Below are positions 57,066 through 64,000 of a DNA stretch of 64,000 nt, piece after piece. The DNA comes from Hydractinia symbiolongicarpus. Its lineage: Eukaryota; Cnidaria; Hydrozoa; Anthoathecata; Hydractiniidae. Position 1 is the first letter of the stretch, and every line of letters starts with the position of its first letter. The stretch covers positions 29,698,001 to 29,762,000 of the forward strand of contig NC_079875.1 in the NCBI RefSeq assembly GCF_029227915.1, read 5' to 3'. The position numbers were made by a program, and so were the translations under genes. The notes below the pieces were generated by a model that saw only the letters and a program-made list of their open reading frames with translations, did not search any database and was not told where the DNA came from.

Positions 57066-57266
57066 AATGGATTGTCTCAAGGCTCCAAAGGCACTGAACT
57101 TGGACATTCAAAAAACCTTGCGGAACTCTGGAAATCATGGAAGCAGGCATTTCAAATGTTCCTCCAAGCCACCGAATCTGCTGATAAGCCAGATATTGTC
57201 AAATCATCAATCCTTCTTCACTGCATAGGTGAGCAATGCAAAGAAATTTACGATATATACCTTTGA
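57066..57266 (+). pseudogene. Gypsy gag N-terminal fragment
   Basis: Short frame with NLAELWKSWKQAFQMFLQAT, ADKPDIVKSSILLHCIGEQC, KEIYDIYL, the standard opening of Ty3/gypsy capsid proteins (Trp-x3-Trp, then LLH..G..A.EIY). It stops at 57264. Capsid would package the element RNA. The remaining gag is broken by frameshifts and a deletion. Confidence 0.75.
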
Positions 57267-57439
57267 AATCCATAAAGGATATGAAATGAAATTGAACATT
57301 ATTTTCCAGAATTTTGATGATCACTTAAAACAGCGAAAAAAATTGACTTTTATGAGATTTACTGTGTGAACTCAATCAACTCCGGGGTTCTCCCATCAAA
57401 ACATGATCATTATCGGTTTAAAATCTAATCAAAACTTAT

Positions 57440-57791
57440 CTCTACGTAATAATGAACCAAAGAGATACTCGCAACGTCCATCAAAACCAGCTGGCTCAGT
57501 TAAACAAGAACATCAATCTAATTCAGACTCAGACAGTTCAGACAATGAATTCTTTCGAACTTGAACCAACCTCCGAAAGCAAACGACATCAACGAAATGT
57601 CCGATCCAACTGCATCAGACCATCCAGAATGGCGAATCGATCTCTCAAACAATGATACAATGGTTACGTATAAAATAGACACTGGTGCTCGTGTTCTATC
57701 GATCTCTGTCTTTCAACGTCTCAGCAAAAAAGCAATGAGTATGACATCCTACTTGTACATTTTATATACATACCACACAAAAACCTGCTAA
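57440..57791 (+). pseudogene. Gypsy protease (retropepsin) fragment
   Basis: Across two frames: a linker with Gln/Asn-rich sequence, then HPEWRIDLSNNDTMVTYKID and TGARVLSISVFQRLSKK, with the D-T-G-A catalytic motif of retropepsins at about 57677-57688. The frame ends at 57791, and no RT follows. It belongs with the LTR and gag just upstream. Confidence 0.7.
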
Positions 57792-58327
57792 GATTTAGTA
57801 ACTGTTTTACTAATGTGTTTAACATGGTTAAAAATGGTCACCCAAAAAAGTCCTTCCTCAAATCTTTAGAGTGTTGGTTTGCAATTGAAATTTGCTTGTG
57901 CGAATTTAGGTTCTCCGAGTTAGTGTTTGTCCACGCACGACCATAGGTGTAATACAATTTGAATATTTTTCGGTCCTAGTATCTATTTTTCCTTATTGAT
58001 AATAACTAATATTTTTAGTTCTTGATAATAAATAATATTGTTCTTTTGCTAATATTTATTTTTTTTCGTTATTCATAATAATTAATATTTTTTGTTCTGA
58101 ATATATTAATAAATTTATGTACATTCTTTAGCCTGAATTAACAAGGCAATAAAAACTCCAATGATATATCTGATGTTTTTTTCTGCGCGATGAACGCGTA
58201 ACGGGAACTATATTACTCATTGAAACCCTTTAGGGCCTCATTGATTGGGTGCCTGTGGGGAGTACATAAAAAGAGTCATAGAAAAATGAGTAACAAGAAG
58301 GTGTCATTAATCATGACAACTTAAAAG
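57792..58327. other. Gene-free stretch, inside the pogo-like element
   Basis: AT-rich; a TTAATATTTTT/TTATTGATAATAACT word is repeated several times at 57990-58110. No ORF. Confidence 0.45.
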
Positions 58328-58930
58328 GAGTCATTTGAGCACTTATTTTGACTCCTCTAATGTGCTCTTAATGACTCTCTAAAGGATGTCCCCATAGGCA
58401 CCGTAAAAAGAAACCTTTTTAAACTTCATTTGACTCTTCCAAATTTATCAGTGTATTATATCAGGAAACTATTTCGACGTCTACATTCGTTTTGAAAGAG
58501 GCATTTATATAAATTCTAACAAGCGGTTCTCGTGGAATAATTAACAACTACTGAAGATCTTTATATATATATATCTCATTCATATTTTGGGTTCAATCAG
58601 AATAAATTTCAGAAAATTGATCTGGAAATCTCATAATTTCTAAACCAGAAAATAATTCCTGATAAAGAAATTTTTTCCTTTTCTTGTAAGTTGACCCGAA
58701 CTGCACACTGATGCCGGGCACCATTCATGTTCCGTTAAGCCCTTTTTAGCATTTTCTGATACATCGGGTTCTAAACAAAATATGTTACTGGCCCAAGCAA
58801 TAAGTCAGTAGTCGCTGGGTTGATATTTGTGGATCAACATTAAGGCTATTCAGAAAATAAGCTATATGAAAATGTCCCATTACATTTTACATTTATTCTA
58901 AAACATTTAAATTTTATTAAATATATTTAG

Positions 58931-59536
58931 ATGTCACGTCGAACAAAAGGCGCAGTGTCCTTTTTTAATCATTTCCTGAAAGATTTCCTTAGACCATACG
59001 GTCCAGCAACCATTACCAATACCGCAACGGATGGGGATTTCGAAAAGAAATTAAAACCATTCACCTGCGAGTGGCTTAATAGACCATCCGTCGCCTATTG
59101 GGAATTTGCAGCTACACTTGCCCCGAATTGGGATGTTGTTATATCAAAGCTGCCATCTTTCATGAAGAGTCCGATTTCCAATTTTGCGTTCGATAGAGTG
59201 ACGACCATAAATAATGCAATTGGACCCCTTAACAATAAATTGGATAGTGAGAAAGCAAATACTATGCAGTACAAAAAGGCTGCAATTGCCATAACAGGTG
59301 TTCAAGAAGATGAAGAAAAAGAACGATTTGAGCAATACATTAACGACATGATGTGCATAGGTGCTAGCCTGTATCTAGCAGCCTTACATTTAAAAGTTGC
59401 CAAATACGTCCATGTCCATCTGGACAATATTTCAAAGGCTGGAGGAGCAGATAAGCCAGAATGGAAATATTTTAAATGTACTCCATCGTTAAATTATTAC
59501 ATAAGAATTGCAACCGGAACATATGATTTTACATAA
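58931..59536 (+). CDS. Companion ORF of Rep transposon, intact
   Basis: A 201-residue protein I do not recognise, intact here and nonsense-mutated in copy 1. It starts MSRRTKGAVSFFNHFLKDFL at an ATG directly after an AG (TATTTAG), so it may be spliced or a true start. It is mixed alpha in appearance: RPSVAYWEFAATLAPNWDVV, ISNFAFDRVTTINNAIGPLN, an acidic-Lys stretch (VQEDEEKERFEQYINDMMCI), then LYLAALHLKVAKYVHVHLDN and KPEWKYFKCTPSLNYYIRIA. Two Trp-containing segments and the regular alternation suggest a folded domain. No zinc, helicase or nuclease motif. It lies about 0.8 kb 5' of the Rep exons on the same strand, so it may be an accessory protein of the transposon or a 5' part of its Rep. 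Confidence 0.6.
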   Translation: MSRRTKGAVSFFNHFLKDFLRPYGPATITNTATDGDFEKKLKPFTCEWLNRPSVAYWEFAATLAPNWDVVISKLPSFMKSPISNFAFDRVTTINNAIGPLNNKLDSEKANTMQYKKAAIAITGVQEDEEKERFEQYINDMMCIGASLYLAALHLKVAKYVHVHLDNISKAGGADKPEWKYFKCTPSLNYYIRIATGTYDFT

Positions 59537-59598
59537 TTTATTAGTGTGAAATTTAAATGTTGCATGTAATTGTACTGCTTCATATGTTCATATTGTAG

Positions 59599-59667
59599 GA
59601 ACTATCTGGAAGTGCATCAGATAATAATGAAGGATCAATTTGTGGACAGAATTTTCCAAAAAAAATG
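59599..59667 (+). CDS. Small exon downstream of companion ORF
   Basis: A 23-codon segment (ELSGSASDNNEGSICGQNFP) with acceptor ATATTGTAG and donor ATG|GTACGT, phase 0 at both ends. The donor is intact here and mutated in copy 1. It is too short to identify and is probably part of the same transposon gene as the preceding or following exons. Confidence 0.45.
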
Positions 59668-60347
59668 GTACGTCTATCTATCATATTATTTTTGATATAA
59701 GTTCAAGTATTCTTACAACATTTTAGCAATTATCAAATAGACTACCGAATATACGTATGTATAATATATATAAAATATAAAAAAGGATTTATTTGGACGA
59801 AAGAAATGTGTTCGCATTAAAGTTACCAAAAAGAAGAAAAAGGACAAATAATTTAAAAATATATTGTAAATAAATAAACAAAGAAATGTTATGTAAACGA
59901 AACAATGAGTTTTTTCTATTAACGTGTACTTAGTATTACATGAAATGTTGCACTTGCATAAATATTTTAAGGAAATGTCCTTTTACATTCATTTTTTTCA
60001 ACTAAAGAAGTACTCCGAATTCTTTAAAATTTTAATTCATGTTTTTTTTTAGTGTATTATCATATGAATATACAAAGTAATATAACTATATATTCTTGAT
60101 TATACATAATTACGTTACCAGGCAAGTTGAGACATATTCATTAATATTTCATTTTTTATCAGTACTACCTTTGTTCCTTTTTCTGCTTTTCGTATCATTT
60201 CTTTCAGAAAATATGCAAGACTGTAGCTATTTCTGAAAAAATCGAAAAACATGTTCTTGTGCCACATAAGAATGTAACTACTTTATTAAAATTTTAAATT
60301 TATTCACAATGTCGTGAAATTGTAATTGTATAATTTCTTATGTTTAG

Positions 60348-61322
60348 TATGAACAGAAAGATCAGGAAAATATAAAAATGGTGGAGGACAGAAAATTTTG
60401 GTGCAATAGAAAAAAAGAAGAATTTCAACGTACATTTAATATCAATGCCACTTCCAAATCTTTAGCCAACTGGATAAAATTCAAATCAGAACCATACTGT
60501 AGCAAGTTTTCATTGTTGATTAAAATGAACACTAAAAACGTCTACCACGGAATTACTTGGAATGACATATGAACAGCAGAATATGTTACGCATTTTTGAT
60601 ATTGACATTGGAAAATATGAAAGAAAGCAGCATGGATACAGAGTAAAAACATGCAGCTTTTCATTAATAAAAACAGACTTAGCCGTTGAAGAAAAAATTT
60701 CTTCCTTGCAAGATGAAACGGAAAAAAACAAATGCAAGAAGCTTTTACACTTCTAATGAACAATAATGACTCTTACTACAGGTGAAATAATTTGTGTACA
60801 AATAATGTAAAATAAATATTATCACGACTTGATGTTACATGGAAAAAAGATACCGTTTTGGGAAGTATTTTCCTTAATGGGAATAGAAAGTGCAGTATGG
60901 CCAATCATGTACTACACAAAGTCACTGTTTGAAAGCATAATTGATGGTGGTTCATCACACTTGTCAGCAAAGAAATTATTTATGATAAAATGTAAAAATG
61001 CAATATTATATTTTTTAATTCATTTTGAGTTACTAATGTGTCAATTTGATAGGTACATGTACAAGACCCTATTAGGTTAGTAATTCGTGTGTTATTTTAC
61101 ATAAAACGAAACTATATTCTCTAAATTGACCATACTAATTAATGATTTTCTTAAAGTGCAATAGCCAGCGGCAGAAATATGGGTACAACGCCAAAAGAAC
61201 CTCTCAGTACTAAATGGTTCCCACCGCAATACTGGCAATGGCAACATACATTTCATATTGATGCTGTTAGTCAATTTGGGTATCCTGATATGTTCATTAC
61301 AATATCTCTATCAGATCATGGA
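60348..61322 (+). pseudogene. Helitron-like Rep N-terminal exons, copy 2
   Basis: First exon from the acceptor at 60347: EDRKFWCNRKKEEFQRTFNI, NATSKSLANWIKF, KNVYHGITW, a frameshift near 60568, MTYEQQNMLRIFDIDIGKYE, KQHGYRVKTCSFS, EEKISSLQDETEKNKCKKLL, a second slip near 60753, then a donor near 60779 (CAG|GTGAAA). Second exon about 60818-61075: GKKIPFWEVFSLMGIESAVW, SAKKLFMIKCKNAILYFLIH, QFDRYMYKTLLG. Third exon from about 61155: the GTTPKEPLSTKWF and YWQWQH wording, broken by stops, to FITISLS at the LINE junction near 61315. The pattern matches the region N-terminal to the HUH motif in Helitron-like Reps. It cannot encode an active protein. Confidence 0.7.
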
Positions 61323-61691
61323 GTTTGTAGTTAGTGGTAGAGCATATATTTGAATATGGTCATTAAATAGTAACTTATTGTCAATAATAATTCCTAACAA
61401 CACCATACTATTAGTCTTTTTGATGGAAATTTGATTTATCTGTAATGTTATCGGCTGCCTCACTTTTCTCCTTAAGATCATAAATTAAAATTTTTCAAGA
61501 TTTGCTTTAAGTGAGTAAATTTTAAATCACTCCAGTAAATGTTTTGTATCGTGAAGCAGGCGGTTAGTTACAACGGATCGCAAGAATAAAGGAGTTGCCA
61601 TCAGCGAAGTTACATATATCAGTTTATTCAACAAAAAAAGGTCGTTAATGTAGATATTGGAAACTAATCGCTCAAAGAAGCACCGATTTTT
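61316..61691 (-). mobile_element. LINE fragment attached to Rep copy 2
   Basis: The same 3'-truncated LINE as at 28966-29340, joined to the Rep exon at the same base, reading minus strand (RT C-terminal wording). It breaks off near 61691. Confidence 0.7.
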
Positions 61692-62171
61692 ACGCTGTCT
61701 GATCGTTTAGGGATCGAAAATATATTGTTTGGAGCCATCATCATCTCCTTACAAGGACTCTGGTGTTCACGAAACAAGGCGTGCCTGTTGTCGATTGGCG
61801 GCTCAAAGAAGGACATAAACACGATGGTGGGAAGATCGATGGAGCGGTCAATTAAGATATGAAAATTTTTTATGCCTTCGACACTATGAACATGGGCAAT
61901 AAGGGGCATAATAAAAGGTAGACCTCAGTGGTCACCAATGGCCCGAAGTGGTCATTTGTCCCGCCAAACGGGGCGAAGAATGCTGTGCCGTTTTTTACGT
62001 CTATGCACCCGCGTGAAAGGCGTGGCCTTTAGACTTGGTCTCCAACACGCATGTATAAAATCCGATGGAGAAGGTTCGCGATAGATATACTGTAAATAAA
62101 AATGGTTAAATAACATAAACAATTTGTATACGGGGCACCGCCCCATAAAAAAAAGGAAATATATCAGAATA
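61692..62171. other. GC-richer segment 5' of the 28S fragment
   Basis: Unlike its surroundings it is fairly GC-rich and contains small palindromes (CGGGGCACCGCCCC). Minus-strand frames of 64-81 residues look like non-coding translation. It ends in an A-rich run and reaches the 28S sequence at 62172. It may be the 3' part of an rDNA-inserted retroelement, but no protein evidence was found. Confidence 0.3.
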
Positions 62172-62230
62172 TAGCCAAATGCCTCTCATCTAATTAATGA
62201 CGCGCATGAATAGATTAACGAGATTCCCAA

Positions 62231-62279
<49 letters not shown>

Positions 62280-62328
62280 CAAAATCAGCAGGGAAAGAAA
62301 ACCCTGTTGAGCTTGACTCTAGTCTGAC
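62172..62328 (+). pseudogene. 28S rRNA fragment starting at the R2 site
   Basis: The sequence TAGCCAAATGCCTC, then CATCTAATTA(A)TGACGCGCATGAA, ATTAACGAGATTCCCA, TGTCCCTATCTACTATCTAG, CGAAACCACAGCCAAGGGAA, CGGGCTTGGC and CCTGTTGAGCTTGACTCTAG is the highly conserved 28S rRNA core of eukaryotes, with a few substitutions. It begins at the very base where R2 retrotransposons cut 28S genes; the conserved upstream ...CTCTTAAGG is absent. It stops after AGTCTGAC, where normal 28S would continue with GTGAAGAGACATGAGAGG-type sequence. This is a dispersed pseudogene fragment, not a functional gene. Confidence 0.9.
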
Positions 62329-62440
62329 GCTTACAATAACCGTGCCAAAAGATGGGACAAGCCAAACTGTTGACACAGGACACTCGCGCTTACAATAACA
62401 GTGCCAGAAGATTGGACAGGCCTAAGTATTGACACGCGTC
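62329..62440. repeat. 59-bp tandem duplication after the 28S fragment
   Basis: GCTTACAATAACCGTGCC ... GACACAGG and GCTTACAATAACAGTGCC ... TTGACACG are two diverged copies, starting at 62329 and 62388. The first starts right where the 28S match ends. Confidence 0.75.
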
Positions 62441-62844
62441 ACTTGGAGTCATTCATTGCTGCCATACGAGATAAACCAAACCGCTTTGGGAGCAAAACTT
62501 TGAATAAAAGACTGCAATTACAAAACATTTCGTTTTTTCTACAGAAAACGCATAAATAGAGTTCATTTTGAAGTCTCGATTAGTTTTGAGAGTAATGTTG
62601 GCGCAACTTTACAACGCAACAATTTCCGACCGTCTGCTCCGGCTGTCTCCATTTTAAATGTGGGATATTGACAAAATTCTAACTGCGGCTGTCTCCTTTT
62701 CAAATGTGGGATATTGGCAAAATTCTAACTGGTTTCCGATTGTTTAGTTTCTATATGTCGGATAAAATTCCTAAAAAAATATTTTGCCACTTGCAGTTAT
62801 AAGTTGATTGGATTATCCTTTGGAATGCACAACACTATACAGCC

Positions 62845-62950
62845 ATGACTTTACTATCCGATGGATGGTCCCTATATGATGGATTAAAGTCCCCTGTCTT
62901 ATGCTCTAACCATTACGAAGCCGTGTACAGGCCTACATATTGTTTGTATG
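62845..62950 (+). CDS. PHD-finger gene, putative first exon seen
   Basis: Open from an ATG in good context (AGCCATGA): MTLLSDGWSLYDGLKSPVLC, SNHYEAVYRPTYCLY, ending in phase 1 at TATG|GTGCGT. The two Cys and the SPVLCSNHY wording suggest a structured part of the protein. The phase fits the next exon (G|CC). The ATG may not be the true start, because the frame could extend upstream past a damaged acceptor near 62798. I do not recognise the N-terminal part. Confidence 0.45.
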
Positions 62951-63232
62951 GTGCGTATAATATAATTACTTGTTATATTTACAATGTTTATTTATATGTA
63001 TTATTATAATGCATTAATATTTATTTATAAAGCATTAGAAAGTATACAGGGAAACGGAGCATGGCAGTTGGATACCTCAAAAACTCCAACACAATCATGT
63101 AGGTCCAACACAATCATCCACAATTATGTAGGTCACTTTTCACAGAATTTAGATTTTATTACTTACAGAACTCACAAAACTTTTTTTTTTAAAAATGTAT
63201 TATATAGAAAACGTCTGTAGCTTTTCTTTTAG

Positions 63233-63307
63233 CCACATCTGATAAGGAAAATATTCCAAATAAAACAAATATAGAGACTACTGAACACCACGAAAACTTC
63301 TCATCAG
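63233..63307 (+). CDS. PHD-finger gene, small linker exon
   Basis: A 75-bp exon with acceptor CTTTTCTTTTAG and donor TCATCAG|GTAATT, phase 1 at both ends. It encodes a polar linker (TSDKENIPNKTNIETTEHHE). The phases agree with both neighbours. Confidence 0.55.
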
Positions 63308-63398
63308 GTAATTATATTAGCATTACAACATTCTTTGTCTTCTATACATATATATATAAATATATACATCAAACATTGCCTTTTGCTTTTTATTTTAG

Positions 63399-63807
63399 GA
63401 CTATTAACACCTTTCCGAGATTTGAATGACAGGGACAAGCACACACAGATTCTTTCTTGCTTCACAACAACAGAACTTGCATCTGAAGCTGTCAATGGCA
63501 ATGAAATTGTCGAGGAGCAGGACCTAAAATCATTAAGTGACATTACCTCAGTGTTAGATAAGTCTATCACAGTAAACCTAATTAAAGAATTTTGCAGGAA
63601 ATCGGCTTTTACGAAAATTAAAACACTCCTGTTGAAGAAAAGAAGAAATCCAGTGTGGATTTGTAATTATTGCAAAAAAGCGTGTTAAGGCGAGATCCAT
63701 AATTTGTGAACCGTGTTTAGTTTGGTGTCATTTCAAATGCACAAGATTAAACATTAAGCCGAAAGGAGATTGATTTTGCAAACTTTGCTGTGATGCTGCA
63801 GCAGCTG
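63399..63807 (+). pseudogene. PHD-finger exon, frameshifted
   Basis: Acceptor CTTTTTATTTTAG; the frame begins GLLTPFRDLNDRDKHTQILS, passes a helical region (DLKSLSDITSVLDKSI, VNLIKEFCRKSAF), and reaches the finger: WICNYCKKAC, then a stop at 63686-63688. One frame over, CEPCLVWCHFKCTRL, KPKGD, a TGA, FCKLCC follow. The C4-H-C3 spacing of a PHD finger, the domain that reads histone H3 tails, is complete across the two frames. One frameshift (about 63685) and one nonsense codon (where Trp is usual in PHD fingers) break it. The donor is GCTG|GTAAGA at 63808. Related fingers are common in cnidarian repeat-associated proteins, so this may be a transposon gene. Confidence 0.65.
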
Positions 63808-64000
63808 GTAAGAACCTGTATATATTGTAAATTTTAAACAATTCTTAAAAATATCTACTTGGATCCTCACAATTCTTTATTCTTTAAATGTAGAAATTCC
63901 TTGTTTTAGACGCGGACCTTACAGGATTATTAAAACATTAATGTCTTGGTGTTTTATAATGCTTACATCTTTTGCATATTGCTATTAAAATATTTATGTG
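63808..64000. other. Right edge, intron-like sequence
   Basis: AT-rich sequence following the donor at 63808; no further exon seen before the window ends. Confidence 0.4.

Larger units (their letters stand above)
56110..58480. mobile_element. pogo-like element, non-autonomous, with nested gypsy
   Basis: The left end is TA|CAGTACACCCCGGTAACGCG, similar in design to the Tigger TIR. The inner segment 56190-56235 (CACTGATAAATTTAGAAGAG then TCAAATGAA) is repeated inverted at 58425-58465, and both sides carry clustered GGAGTCA/TGACTCC words. The outermost right TIR is missing. A gypsy LTR and gag start at 56766 inside it, so the pogo-like element is the older host. The GTCATTTGAGCACTTATTTT block also starts the Rep-transposon copies. 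Confidence 0.55.
58328..61691 (+). mobile_element. Rep-bearing transposon, copy 2
   Basis: Second copy of the 25725-28975 block, extending over the same Rep-LINE junction and about 370 bp of LINE before the match ends near 61691. Compared with copy 1 it keeps the intact companion ORF and an extra Rep segment. It lacks copy 1's insert after GCAATA and a later exon (QLSDSES). Confidence 0.8.

Noticed and set aside
61664-62146. 81- and 64-codon minus-strand frames beside the 28S fragment
   Set aside because: Look like translated non-coding RNA or repeat sequence, with no conserved wording I can name.

Overview
The window is AT-rich animal (eukaryotic) DNA with no operons, ribosome-binding sites or bacterial genes. 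It reads as a transposon graveyard: introns with GT/AG borders, DNA transposons, several kinds of retrotransposon, tRNA-derived SINE sequence, satellites and a stray piece of 28S rRNA. The mix (THAP-domain transposase, pogo/Tigger, Helitron-like Rep, CR1/L2-like and Tx1-like LINEs, DIRS-like RT, Ty3/gypsy) and the AT richness suggest an early-branching metazoan. A cnidarian, perhaps a hydrozoan, is my best guess, but this is inference only. I found no convincing single-copy host gene. The nearest candidates are a 3-exon PHD-finger gene fragment at the right edge, a Ser/Pro-rich terminal exon near 10.4-11.1 kb and a lone exon near 19.5 kb.

Layout, 0-25 kb: 0.3-4.0 kb is a tandem satellite (monomer about 125 bp, with 374-bp higher-order units), broken by a 146-bp non-autonomous Helitron. 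4.0-6.9 kb is a decayed minus-strand CR1/L2-like LINE with endonuclease, RT, a 2A-like motif and an (AAAT)n tail. 7.0-7.7 kb is a non-autonomous Helitron joined head-to-tail to a second Helitron end. 17.4-18.8 kb holds a tRNA-like piece, a DIRS-like RT remnant and another Helitron copy. 20.55 kb is a small Rep fragment. 22.66-22.96 kb is a tRNA-derived SINE.

Layout, 25-45 kb: 25.7-29.0 kb is the first copy of a Rep-bearing transposon, fused to a 3'-truncated LINE (29.0-31.3 kb). A HUH-motif exon lies at 32.0 kb. 32.4-34.4 kb is a very uniform 48-bp minisatellite of about 41 units. 36.4-38.8 kb is a dispersed composite repeat. 40.8-43.7 kb is a nearly intact Tx1-like LINE with one frameshift. 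44.5-45.2 kb is a second array of the first satellite.

Layout, 45-64 kb: 45.6-48.1 kb is a THAP transposase gene (probably Kolobok), broken by frameshifts. 48.8-49.8 kb is a Ty3/gypsy integrase end. 50.97-53.88 kb is a complete pogo/Tigger element with TIRs and TA duplications; its transposase intron carries an antisense HIRAN-like ORF. 56.1-58.5 kb is a pogo-like element with a gypsy LTR-gag-protease remnant inside it. 58.3-61.7 kb is the second Rep-transposon copy. 62.17-62.33 kb is a 28S rRNA fragment that begins exactly at the R2 retrotransposon target site. 62.8-63.8 kb is the PHD-finger gene fragment.

The parts do not form a pathway; the story is nesting. LINEs and Helitrons sit in satellites, Tigger splits a composite repeat, gypsy splits a pogo-like element, and a duplicated block carries a Rep-LINE chimera. 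The most interesting items are the multi-exon HUH-Rep element with its 202-residue companion ORF, the Tigger element with its antisense HIRAN ORF and C-terminal PCNA-binding-like motif, and the 28S fragment at the R2 site.
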